NCBI GenBank assembly: GCA_936450465.1
Contig: OW388301.1
Coordinates: 23,185,268 to 23,249,267 of the forward strand
Source: Gibbula magus
Lineage: Eukaryota > Mollusca > Gastropoda > Trochida > Trochidae
Reading direction: 5' to 3'
DNA length: 64,000 nucleotides
The notes beneath the pieces are model-generated. The model was given only the letters and a program-made list of their open reading frames with translations, did not search any database and was not told the origin of the DNA. The position numbers were made by a program, and so were the translations under genes. Shown piece by piece: positions 47,709 to 59,058 of this stretch; the first letter of the stretch is position 1; every line of letters starts with the position of its first letter.

Positions 47709-49803
47709 ATGTATTGGTTTTGTATTGGTTTCAAATCAATCAAACCTCAAGAAGCTGATCAACATATAAGAAAGCTGGCAAATAGTAAATCACCTGGACC
47801 TGATGGAGTTGTCTCTGAATACATTAAAAGCACATCAGCTATTATTTTACCCACAGTGACTGCACGTTTTAATCAGATATTGGACAGTGGTGTATTGTAC
47901 TGCTTGGGATAGAACTAGTATATGTCCTCTTTTCAAATCTGGAGATAAGAATGATGTTAATAACTACAGGGAAATTTCACTAATTGATACTACAAATGTA
48001 TGTGTACAATATTAACTTCTATATTGAACTGGAGACTTAAGACTTTTTGTGAAGAGAATAAGATCATTGATGAGCTACAAGCAGGATTCAGAACAAATTA
48101 CTCAACAATAGACAATATATTCAGTCTGCAAGCAATGATACAGAAATATACAGGAACAGGAAAAGGGAGATTTTACTGCCTCTTTGTGGACTTCTCAAAG
48201 GCATTTGACACCATAAGGCATGACATTCTATTACAAAGCTTAAAATATGTTGGGATTAAGGTGCTTTCATCTATGTATTCAAGTTTGTGTTCATGTGTGA
48301 AGGGTTCCAACGGATTAACTTATTATTTTAGTTGTAACATTGGCACCCGCCAGGGCTGCATATTAAGCCCACAGCTATTTATCATATTCATCAATAAGCT
48401 TTTGAAGAAACTGGAAGATGTTGGAGGAGAAGGTGTTTTTATCTCACAAGATTTTTAAAATGTTTTTGCCATAATAATTGCAGATGATGTGTCATTTGTA
48501 GCTTATTCAGCTGTTTAACTCCAAAAGAAAATAGATACTCTTGAATTATTTTGCTCTGAAACTGGAATGAAAGTAAACCTGAAGAAAACAAAAGTGATGG
48601 TATTTAGAAATGGTGGACCCCTAAGAAGTTATGAAAAGTGGACTTACAATGGTTAAAATATTGATGTTGTACCCTTCTACAGATATTTAGATATTATGTT
48701 TACACCCAAACTGGTATGGACACAGGCTCAAACTTGCTTAGCTTCACAGAGTTCCAAAGCAATAATGACAATAAATAGATATCAGAGGGCCCTTGGTGAT
48801 ATCAATTGTAAAGATTTTTATTTTAAATATTTGACTGTATTGTTACTCCTATCCTGTGCTATGGATAAAACATCTGGGGAGTTAGATACAGCAAAATAAT
48901 TGAAGATGTTCAAGTGAAAATGTGCAAATCTTTTCTCAAAATGTCAAAAAAATAATTGTAATGCAATGGTGCTTGGTGAATGTGGTAGAGCTCCACTGCA
49001 GCTTACATATATGACAAGAGCTGTCAAGTTCTGGTGTAGGCTGATACAGATGACCCCTGAGAGACTACCCCATCAGTGCTACAAGATGCTCACAGCCCTA
49101 GATGATATTGGACGCGCCTCTTGGGCTACTCACATTACAAATATTTTATTTAGATTTGGATTTGGATATGTATGGATAACCCAGGATGTGGGAGACAAAC
49201 TTATTTTCTTATAAAGGTTTTAGCAGATAGTTCTTGACAACCTACAGCAAACTTGGATTGAAAATATGAATAACCTATCAGACTCTTATTCATATAAACA
49301 ATATAAATCACTACTGACTGTTGAATGCTATCTCAGCTCTTCACTTCCATCTCACTTTAAAAGGATTTTATCATACTTCAGATGTAGTAACTTTAAAATT
49401 GCCATCAACACTGGAAGACACCAAGCTACACCATATGAAGAAAGACTCTGTCCTCTCTGTTCATCAAAAAACAAGCAATTTATTGAAAATGAATATCATG
49501 TTCTTTTAATATGTGGAGCCTACAGTTTGTTCCGTAATACACTAATTGGTAAATACATTAAATCTAACTGTCAACAAAATTGTATTTCCCTTATTTCATC
49601 TCAAAATTATGATGTGTTACATACAGTTTCAATATTTTTATTTAAAGCTCATCAACTAAGGCACAAACATATATAATATGTTTGTATATCACATGTTTAA
49701 CTATATAAATAAGCAAAATGCGCAGCATTGCATTTTCTGTATTTTGGCCTAAATGCCTTATACTGAATAAATGTGTCTGTCTGTGTCTGTCTTTCTGTCT
49801 GTA
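47709..49803 (+). mobile_element. 5'-truncated non-LTR retrotransposon (LINE), decayed
   Basis: Reverse transcriptase motifs appear in order across several frames: SKSPGPDGVVSEYIK, NYREISLIDT, LQAGFRTNYSTIDN, FVDFSKAFDTIRHD (motif A), GTRQGCILSPQLF (motif B), IADDVSF (motif C, about 48,478) and MKVNLKKTKVMVF. A C-terminal ERLCPLC...ENEYHVLLICGAY module ends at 49,676. A short 3' UTR ends gaataaatgtgtctgtctgt. The endonuclease is missing and there are multiple stops and frameshifts. The clade is not certain (Jockey/CR1/L2/I-type). Confidence 0.85.
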
Positions 49804-49884
49804 TTGGTTTCTACATTTCACGTTTCGCTCAGGCCCTTGCAAGCTGACTGTTATAGACACCATTTTATATACATGTTGAGCCAA

Positions 49885-50048
49885 TGTGTAAAAAAGTTAC
49901 CGACCTCAACCTCGGGTTCAAGTTAGATGAACCCTCGCGGACGTGAAACATGAACACCTCGGCCTAACGGTATCGGCGTTTTTGATTCACGTGCGCCAGG
50001 GTTCATCTAACTTGAACACCTAGGTCTCAGTAGGTAACTATTTTACAC
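49885..50048. mobile_element. Foldback MITE
   Basis: tgtgtaaaaaagttaccgac and gttcaagttagatgaaccct pair with agggttcatctaacttgaac and gtaactattttacaca. Confidence 0.75.
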
Positions 50049-51430
50049 ATTACATAATAGCGAAATCAGATCAAGGCTTAAAATGATGAAAAATGTCATT
50101 GTTGGCATGTGCAGACTATCGTACCATATCCATAGCGGCCAACGATTGATAACTAATAGCCTTCGTCCACTGAAAATAGAATTATTTCTTCATAACATAA
50201 AATATGTGTGTGTTATAAGAATGGGCCGACACTTGTCAATATGTAAACTTCAATTCGAGCATCTGTGTGTGAAGCAGTTGTAAAACATAACCTCAAACCC
50301 GTGTCCTAACGCCTGTGTTGCTATTGCAAGTTCACCTACTTGTGAATCCGCGTGAAAGTATCGTGTTATTTGTAGAGCTCTGCATAATGAACAATACTGT
50401 GGGAACCAGTTTTGGATGATAAATGAGTGTTTTTGTATTTTTTTTATAAAACTGCTCATCGACATATAAGACATATTCTATGTGAAAATTAATGAATGTG
50501 CCTGCTGATTCTGTACAGGTTTACATCATTTTAAACATATATAGGGGTCATGTAAATTTAATTCATTCAAACTACTGCAGATAAGTGTTATTGTATCGTG
50601 CCATAGTCAAATGCATCTGATTTCTTTTAAATGATTGAATTAATCGAAACCACCAAAGCTTTTCTTTTACTCTTTGAATTTGCCTTTTACTTGGCGATAT
50701 TGCTATTATTTTTTATAATGCATCTATGTTTATTTGTTTGAAATTAATTTTTTTTTGTCTTTACGAATTGATGAAATTGGCCAAACAGATAGAGCTAATA
50801 CAACGGACTCAATAATAGAGAATTTAAAAAAAATAAAAAAAATTTTTTCTTTAAACCTATGGGTCATACATTTATTTCTCTTTTCTAACAAAATCCCTTG
50901 TCAATAACCATTCACATCACTGATAACGTTCTTATTTCTATCCAATTAAAACTCGCATTTCATGTCCGACTGGTTCGGCTTGTAAGAAATGTGAGCGCAT
51001 CAAACTGGTGAAGGAATGTAAATCTTCTCAATGGTAACAGGAACATACTGAATGTCCAGTTTGAAACAAAATCTCAGATTGGACAACTAACTTTGATTGC
51101 AACCAATCTAGTCTATCGAGTATCTCGCTCCTGATATGTTAGCAATGATAACTTTGATTTGAACAATGGTTTCAAGACGTAAGCAATATTTCCAACATAG
51201 TCAGCAAAATTCTCCTCTAAATAATTGAGATGATTTCCACATTCGGAACATACACAATGAGAATGATATAAAGGAGTAGCTTACAGTGGATTTGATTACA
51301 AGGCGAACAATACAAATGGTTGTCAATGTTTCGATTCATTATTCATAATCTTGGAAAATCTCAGATCGTCGAGAATTCTGCCTGAACCGTTTCAGAATAC
51401 AACATAGCATTGAGCAAAGTGAAGACAAAC

Positions 51431-51652
51431 ATGTTGTACTTTCAAATAATTGTGATCCTCTCTATTGCTTTGATATCGTTTGCAATGTCTTCTGCTTTAA
51501 TCAGGAATGTAGATTTACCATTATGTGGCCCACGTGTATGTCAACTGCTTTGTGAACTTAGGTGCTTCAGCTTGGACATGGGTCAGTTGTGCACTTCTCA
51601 ACACCAAGGCAACAGAAGTAATGCCACTAATTGGAACGTCGCTATGCATAAG
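51431..51652 (+). CDS. Paralog 4 exon 1: signal peptide and 5-Cys module
   Basis: 74 codons (MLYFQIIVILSIALISFA...), ending AAG|gtaata. The CGPRVCQLLC core is kept, and the fourth cysteine is preceded by Arg instead of Gly. Confidence 0.83.
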
Positions 51653-52009
51653 GTAATATGGTATAAGCTAGTTATAAGATGAGTCATACGAAATAACTAG
51701 GACTGATGTAAAAATAGTTAGGTCTTTAAGATTCGTCGTTGGCAGGCTACTTCATATGTTTGATCAAGAAAGCAAAAGAAACGATGGTATACTTATCATA
51801 TACATCCATACATTATACAAAATATAAGATATTTCAATCCACAAGCTATAAATATAATTGAAAAATCCCCGATTAATTAACAACCATGCAATACGGTCTT
51901 TTTCGTGTTTCTATTCCTCTGAGTTGTGCTCTTTAAGAATCTGAATGATGCCACTCTGTCATCCTTGGGCAATCCGCACAATATGCAAAATAAGGCCAAC
52001 TTTTCTGAA

Positions 52010-52169
52010 TCAGATTAAGCCATTTCCATTAAGATCATAACCATAGCTTGTGCTAAATAGGCAGTAATGGCGGCACTAATTAGCGTAGTAGGGATCAGTA
52101 GTGGTGACATTTATATGCCTATTCAAGGAAAAATATTTTTGTGATCTTTAATGAAATGGCTTTATCTGA
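52010..52169. mobile_element. Foldback MITE in intron 1 of gene 4
   Basis: Duplicate of 16,687-16,847, present before the segmental duplication. Confidence 0.68.
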
Positions 52170-52300
52170 TTAATTACCCCTCTAAACATGGGGTAGACAC
52201 CGAAATTAGAGTCAATAATTCACAGGAAGCATTGAAATGTAGTTTCAAACGACAGTAATTAGATAAATCCTTAGAACATGTCTTTCATTTTTCCTTTTAG

Positions 52301-52391
52301 GACAATGAAACGGCAGTGGTTGGATTAAATCTAAGCTGTCCCATCTTTTCAGTGAAGTTATTCAACACCAAAGACCTGCCTGTTTGCTTGA
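52301..52391 (+). CDS. Paralog 4 exon 2: C-x15-C segment
   Basis: 91 bp between ttttag and gtgagt. It has the same cysteine pair as gene 2. The last base is A, so the split codon would be Arg, as in genes 1 and 3, rather than Gly. Confidence 0.8.
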
Positions 52392-53444
52392 GTGAGTACA
52401 CTTTTAGACACTTCTAATCGAGCTGAATACTGGCCCACTACCAAATACCAAACTTGATACCGTCGAGGAACCTTACTGACTATACACAACAACCTCCGTA
52501 TCTCTCTTGTAAAATAGTAAACATGCCCAAGTCGCCGTTTAAAGAAGAAATTAGGCTTAATGTTTAAAATGAGATAAACAAAATAAGGGTCTGGTGCCTC
52601 AAAGGGGTTTAATGCCAGGGGCAGTCCTTGATGCAAACTGAAACAATTATCGACTGGTTGTAGCTTCACAAAATTGGAATTTTAATTATTGTTAACAAAT
52701 ACTTATACATGATATAGATTAGTTCCTTACGTTGTTGTGAAATCAGCATTTATTAACGTTTATTTATTTTATGCCAAATATGAATAACTATTTTGTTAAT
52801 TATCAGGATGTCCTTTTTTTCATTTCAAAACTTCGATCATTCATGTTTTACTTGTCATGTTCATAATGGGAATAATTAGCCAATAATTATATAAGATAAA
52901 CCAATGATGTCCCGACCTGAATCAAATGTGCTCCCGTTTGGGTATGATTGTGAGATGATGTCATTTATTCTTCATTCGTCCAATGTTTGCTCATATGCAT
53001 ATTCGTTATTTCGTTATTTTGATGAATGATGTGGGATCATTGGTAACGGTACATACATTGTGGTGTTAGGAGTCAAAAATGCCGAACGTTATAAATGGTC
53101 TTATTTTAGTACTGACTGTTACCCAAACCCAAATTTAGGTTTATTTAAACAGCTAAACCTACTGTGCATTTAAATTGAACGTGCATATGCGGTGTCTGTA
53201 ATTGTATAATGATGATGCTCGTTTCAGCACATGTATAATGATGTTGCCCGTTTTTCATTTCAAGCTGATTATTATGATATATTTTGGAAGTTGAGTGAAC
53301 TTATTGAACTGATGTCAGCAATAAAGGTATGTAATAATGGTACTAAATCATACACTGTATCTAACAAACTGTCGCGAATAAATGCTTCCATGGGTTTTCT
53401 CCAGTAGGAAAAAAAGTGTGACATTAATTTATATTGTATTACAG

Positions 53445-54203
53445 GAACAACTTCAAGACAAAGAGAAGCAAAAACCAAACCGACAATTTTCATATATGAC
53501 TCTGAAGGTGACTCCCTGCGGCAAGTTTTCCTTAATAATAAAACATCGAAAAAGTTTCCCATCAAGTTCCATCACCTCAAAGTACATGCCTACTTGCCTT
53601 CCACCAAATCGCTGTTGATAACGGAATATAGTAATATGGAACTAAGCCAGTTAACTCTTGATGGAAAAAAGTCCAAGGTAATTATCATGTATGTCAGTTT
53701 CCTAACTGTGGCTGACGACATCATATTTGTTATTGTATACTCACATTTAAACCGTATGTCCCTAAATTTCTCGAATGTTATTAGGACAGATGTTCATATT
53801 TCCGGAAGGCTTTTTTTAGGAATGGTAGCTGACCCAAAACGAACTGAACTCTATATATTGTACACATCCTGGTTAAAAAAAACTTTCCTACAGTGGAAAG
53901 ATGCTGGATCAGATGAGAGTAAAGGGCGGGATGATGTCCATGGATCCAGTCGAAGCTTTTCTCTATTTTGTACCAAGAAAATCAAATCAAATCAAGAGAA
54001 TGTCTCTTGGTGAGTGGGCTCTGAAGACTGTGAGAGTTTTTGATAGAATCATACGCAGTGTTTGTTATGTTGATGGAAAGTTGCTTATAGTCTCAGAGAA
54101 CGCTGACCTGTTTTTGATGGAACTTGTAAATTTTGAATATGAAAAAGTTAACGTTAAAGTAGAAAATAAGAAAATGTATCGTCAATGCTTTGTTATAAAT
54201 TAG
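53445..54203 (+). pseudogene. Paralog 4 exon 3 with +1 frameshift
   Basis: It is nearly identical to gene 2 exon 3 apart from the extra A at 53875-53882 and a few substitutions (for example DIIFVIV for DMMFFIA). The downstream half, from 53901, is still open in the original frame to VENKKMYRQCFVIN. Confidence 0.85.
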
Positions 54204-54910
54204 ATATATTGATGATGGTATTCTGTTGAATAGATGAGCTATATGTGTATAATGAAGAACAAAAGAAACGTCACCACATGTTCAACAGAGTAAAATGTAT
54301 TGGTGTCGGAGAAAGTTAATTTTGAATGTATGTATAAACAAATGTCTTGTTAAGAAGTACTCATAATTCATACATCAGAATGATACGTTTATATTTATGA
54401 TGGTTCAAATATGCTTTTTTCAAAATGATTTTGGGCCACAATGTTTGGTATTTAAGTTAAAAAAGTTAAAAGGTTGAAATGTAATTAATAAGAGATGGTG
54501 TTGACATAAATAACCTACTTGGTTGTATATTTGAGGTCGCATCATTTCTGTAAAACAAGCCAAAACACTTTATGGCGCTCCTCTTTCGTCTAGTTGAGGA
54601 GATTTTGTTGAACATGTGTTTCAATGGAATATAAACTCATTTGTTTAAACATGTTTTAGTTTAGTTGGCTTCTAGAGACTTGGTGTTATTGTGTCAGTAT
54701 TGTTTATCACTCTAGAACTAGTTTGTCTTTTGTATGTTGACGTTTCTTGTGTTCGTGAGGTGCTTGATATAGCAGACGCAGAAAAGAACATTCAACCTTG
54801 TGGTATACATTCATGTAAAATTGATATTATGAATTTCTTAAACCACTTCTATTGGATGTCATTGACCACTAAGAAACAATTGTCATCATGTTACCAAGTC
54901 TGATAAACCG

Positions 54911-54916
54911 AATAAA
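54911..54916 (+). promoter_or_regulatory. Polyadenylation signal of paralog 4
   Basis: AATAAA lies in the context gataaaccgAATAAAgttcactgaacag, equivalent to 20855-20860 in gene 2. Confidence 0.6.
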
Positions 54917-54990
54917 GTTCACTGAACAGCAATGTAAATACCTTCCAGCTGTTCTTTTAAAATTGTCAAAACATTTCTAATAAAGTGATG

Positions 54991-55282
54991 TAAGGTAAAT
55001 TGGGGTTTAACGCCGCTTTCAATATTATTTCACATATATCATTCATATCATATATATTCTAGTATTATTGCAGGTAAAAGCCTGCACAACCATGCTGGCT
55101 ATCCATTGCGACGGAACCAGCGATCATGGGTTGGAACAAGCAAACAATGTTGGTACTTCACTAAAAAGCAGTGCAGCATTGCACCCAAACCTTACTGCAT
55201 GTAGAACTGTTGCCGAGCCCCGAGCGGGATTCTAACCCAGAACCTCTTGATCCGAAGCCGAACGTGCTTACACACTTCTAGT
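54991..55282 (-). mobile_element. tRNA-Arg-derived SINE downstream of gene 4
   Basis: Duplicate of 20,934-21,212. The B box is damaged (gggattctaaccc). Confidence 0.72.
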
Positions 55283-55462
55283 TCCTATATAAAGATAGCA
55301 TTATGTTAGCATGGCACTGATAGTTCTCGTTCTCAATAGGTAAATATAAACGACCTCAATCAATAATTCTGGATAACAATTTCTTATTGTGATCATAAAC
55401 CTCATTTCAGAGTATATGAATAAGCTAACTCCTTCATCATGTCTAGTGTCCACCTAATCAAT

Positions 55463-55500
55463 CTGATGAGGGTGTAAGTATATACTCCGAAACGTCGTAT
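55463..55500 (+). other. Hammerhead-like core motif (candidate)
   Basis: CTGATGA (55463-55469), a short imperfect stem (GGGTGTA...TATACTCC) and GAAAC (55489-55493) resemble a hammerhead ribozyme core, as known from Penelope-like elements. Related, degraded copies lie at about 21,398 and 57,390. Stems I and III are not convincing. Confidence 0.3.
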
Positions 55501-55799
55501 ATGTTCACAATTAAGTATTTTGTTATCCAGAATAGATTATAGTTAGTTTCCGTATGTATTCCGCTCCCGTGGATTCGATTGAATGGATGTTATACAGGTG
55601 AAGTACATACATATGAAGTAGACACATAACTGTGAGATGTATATCTGAGATGTTGGATTTGTCAGTTTACGTATTGTTACACAATTTAATTTTCACAATG
55701 TAGAGCAGGACAGAAACTTGAACAGAACTGACTGGATTAATCTCATAAAGGCTCGGAGATGCTCTGTATAGACCTATGTTCTGTTGTCCATTCTCCAAT

Positions 55800-55938
55800 G
55801 CCAGGATCCCGCAACTTTGTCTGCTGTAGAGAACTATTCTACGTGCAGTAGGTTTTGGATGCAATGCTACACTGAATTTCAGCACAGTACCAACGGTTTG
55901 CTAGTTCCAGCCGATGCTTGCAGGTTTCATCAGGGCCA
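55800..55938 (+). mobile_element. SINE body fragment, duplicate
   Basis: Same fragment as 21,718-21,868, carried by the segmental duplication. Confidence 0.62.
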
Positions 55939-56019
55939 AAGTGCATTTTAACTAATTTCCAATTTCAAAATAACCTGTATGGATTAAATACTTAATTATA
56001 TACTTTTCTAAATTACTTC

Positions 56020-56940
56020 AGCACATTTTAATGATGGTCCGTCAGGGCCTAAGTGCCTTTCAAATCATTCAAAATTTAAACATTTCCTTTTCGGATTGAA
56101 TAAAAACTTTCTTGCTTTTCTAGAGTTACATTTGCACCTAAGTAAGTTTAGATTAATTCCAATATTTAAAAATGTTCTCTTTCGGATCGGATTCAAACTT
56201 ACCTTACTTTTCTAAAATGGTTTAACACATTTTAATGAAGGTCCACCACAGGATTTCAATTTCTTAAAATCAATTCCAAATTTCAAATTCCAATTTCGGA
56301 TTGGATTCAAAATTATCTAGCTTTTTCTCAGATCTCAATGATGGTCCACCGGGACCCAAATGACTTTCAACAAATAACGATTTTTTTTAACTTTCCCTTT
56401 AGGAATGAAATACAAAAAATTCATGCTTTTCCTAAATAGTTCATCACATTTCAAAAATTGTCCATCAGGATGTAATTGCCTCTCAACCTATTCAAATGTT
56501 TTAAATTCCCCTTTAGGAACGAATTCAAAATGTTCTTGCTTTTCCTAAATATTTCATCACATTTTAATGATGGTCTTCATAGGCCATAGTGTCTTTCAGC
56601 TAATTGAAAATATCAACATTCCCATTTTGGAACGAATTCCAAATTTTCACATTTTAATAATGGTCCAGCATGGCCTAAGTGCCTTTCAAATTATTCCAAA
56701 TTTCAACATTTCATTTTCGGATTGAATAAAAAAAAAGTTCTTGCTTCTCCAGAATACTTTCATTACATTTCCAGCTAAACATTTAAATGTTTTTCAAGAT
56801 TCAAACTTACCATACTTACCTTACCTTACTTTTAAAAAATCGTTTAACACAGTTTAATGATGGTCCACCACAGGATTTGAATTTCAATTCCAAATTTCAA
56901 ATTTCCCTTTCGGATTGCATTCAAAATTATCTTGCTTTTT
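56020..56940 (+). repeat. Degenerate ~110-bp tandem repeat, copy B
   Basis: Same family as 21,935-22,935. It ends abruptly at about 56,940, where unrelated sequence begins. Confidence 0.68.
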
Positions 56941-57345
56941 GCGCTACGTAGCAAGGCGAGCAAACTTCGAGGAATTTGCACTGTGTCGTTCAAGAGAGAA
57001 CGGGCGCTACTTGAGAGCTACTTGAGCCCTACATTGAGTGATCAATGAGCAATTAAAGCGCTCGCTGTTATTGAAGGGAGCCCTGTTATCTGTTCAGAAG
57101 ACACAGGAAGTTGTTAATTGTTCAGAGGAATGGTGGTACCATTAGCAAGATACACTGGGTTTGGCGCATCATCCTAAATTCAGAAACTTTAAGCATTTGA
57201 TATGAGAGGGCACACTTGTATGGTATTCCCTCTTTGTATTGTCTAGAATCTAGATCAATAAGAACAACAGTTGGAACAATATCAACATGGATACCATTTT
57301 ATTGCATACACGATGCTTCAGGGTATATGCTTACTCCTTCGTGAG
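56941..57345. other. Copy-B-specific segment
   Basis: It is less AT-rich than its flanks and has no match to copy A at this place. Its right part, on the minus strand (aaggagtaagcatataccct), resembles the terminal motif at 57,395 and 23,150. No ORF is supported. Confidence 0.45.
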
Positions 57346-58267
57346 GTTTATGTGCGGTATAACAAGGTGACACCTTGTCACACCCAAAATCCACCTGATA
57401 TAGGAGTAAGCATATACTTCGAAACGTTGTGAATGTTCATAGCTAATAGATTGTTATCATGAAAATCAATTATATTAGCCCTTCAAAGACTTGATCTAGA
57501 TCAGTGTCTGCATTTTTGTGTAAGATTAATGTTTTTGACATTCTGACATTCTGTAATTCACAAACTTGTGCAACCAATACTTTTTTGTCTTGAATGGTTC
57601 ATCCTCAAATTTCTATATAAAACCATCCAACCAGAATTTTAGCTATTGCATATAAAGCAGATTTGGTTCATGTTGGTGCAAAATGCTGCAATACCTCAAT
57701 TTTTTAAATATAAAATGTAATTCAGAATGTCAGAGGCCATAATATAAATTAAATAATTATGTTATAGTCTTATTACAAAGACAAAATTACAAAATGACAA
57801 TCCAAAATACAATTTTAATTTTAATTTCAATTGAAGGAATATTGTAAGAAACCTTGTGGAGATGAAAGGGGTCCTTATTGATACATTCTGTATAAAATTT
57901 GCCCATTGAAATTGAACGAAGGGGGAAATAATTGATAAAACCGAACCGTGTAAAGAATGCTATTGACAATTGATTCAATTTTTTGACCTCCACATTTGAC
58001 CACAATTAACAAGTAAATACCTACATTATATTTTTGTAAATATCCTTCAGTTGAAAAGTATATATTGCTCATGAAAACCGCCCAATAACCTGTTTATCGA
58101 AAGTGCAATTTAAAAAAAATATAGGTACTTGGCTCTTTTCATTACAAAACATTAATATCTTTTTATGAAATATATACGTTTGTGTAGATTCAAAATTTAA
58201 ATGTTTTGTAATACAGCTGATGCATTAATAGTACGTTTTTGGTTAAACGTCATTATTTTATACCTAC

Positions 58268-58403
58268 CGTTGATATTCACTATATGCCCTATTATCCTAT
58301 ATGGCTATCTTCGACAAATTATTATACAGTTAGGGAAGAGTTACTCACCTTCCCTGTCCCTATCTCCCGATAGGTGGCGAAGACCCGGATTATCATGCTT
58401 CCT
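58268..58403 (+). repeat. DIRS terminal inverted repeat, right end of element
   Basis: cgttgatattcactatatgc...ccggattatcatgcttcc is the inverse of 63,033-63,167 with few mismatches. Confidence 0.88.
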
Positions 58404-58461
58404 TCTGTCGGTCAGAAAGAAACCGAATTGCATAGAGAGGAGGCCGAGCAAGAGCTAAAGA

Positions 58462-58556
58462 TAGTGAATATCAACGGTAGGTATAAAATAATTACGTTTA
58501 ACCAAAAACGTACTATTATATACTTTACCATCGTTGATATTCACTATATGCCCGAT
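58462..58556. repeat. DIRS internal complementary region
   Basis: Its first half (gtgaatatcaacggtaggta...aaccaaaaacgtact) is the complement of the outer 58,230-58,280. Its second half (actttaccatcgttgatatt) is the complement of the outer part of the other end. It therefore represents the two element ends joined head to tail, the diagnostic DIRS circle-junction template. Confidence 0.82.
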
Positions 58557-58734
58557 TGCCACAGCGGGAGGAGGGCTGCGAAGAGGTTGGGGAAGGTGAG
58601 ATACTCTCCCAGCATCACAAGGGGATATTGGTGACTAGTGCAGTCCGAGAAATCATGAGTCTACGCAAGTACATGATCCATATGGACGCAAGGAAACCAA
58701 ACCCTGACCCCGCTATGAACCTAAATGGTCATCA

Positions 58735-59040
58735 CTAATAAAAGACAACAACACTTTGGGGCCTAAGTTTTTGCAGCCCATCCACATTCCTGATCAACTC
58801 TTTCAGAATCGACACATCGATCTGAGGGTCGCGCTTCCGCAAGATGGACATGATCGCCGCTAGGTTGGTGTTAATAGAAGAGGCCTTTAGCCCCCTCTTC
58901 TCCCTCAAGTGTACTTGGTAATCGGCTACCTGGGGGACCGTGACTGTCTGCACATCATACCCATTCTCCCTACAGAACGTCACAAAAGATCCCCACTGGA
59001 AGTCGTACAACTTCCTTGTGTAAGTCCTTTGTGAGGTCGC
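58735..59040 (-). pseudogene. DIRS tyrosine recombinase, N-terminal part only
   Basis: Encodes RTYTRKLYDFQWGSFVTFCR, VPQVADYQVHLREKRGLKAS and TNLAAIMSILRK, the SAM-like N-terminal fold of tyrosine recombinases. A stop at 58,735 and only 180 bp before the internal complementary region leave no room for the R-H-R-Y catalytic domain. Confidence 0.7.
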
Positions 59041-59058
59041 TACTGCGTCAGAAACGGA

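Larger units (their letters stand above)
51431..54203 (+). pseudogene. Paralog 4: near-copy of paralog 2 with exon-3 frameshift
   Basis: Exons are 51431-51652, 52301-52391 and 53445-54203, with splice sites equivalent to gene 2. Exons 1 and 2 are intact; exon 3 is 759 bp instead of 758. An extra A in the run at 53875-53882 (8 A, against 7 in gene 2) shifts the frame after TSWLKK, and translation then stops at 54011-54013. The original frame resumes from 53901 to 54203 with no other damage. So this is either a very young pseudogene or a homopolymer error in the assembly. Exon 1 differs from gene 2 by a few replacements, including Gly to Arg beside the fourth cysteine. Intron 1 lacks about 1.3 kb found in gene 2. 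Confidence 0.8.
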
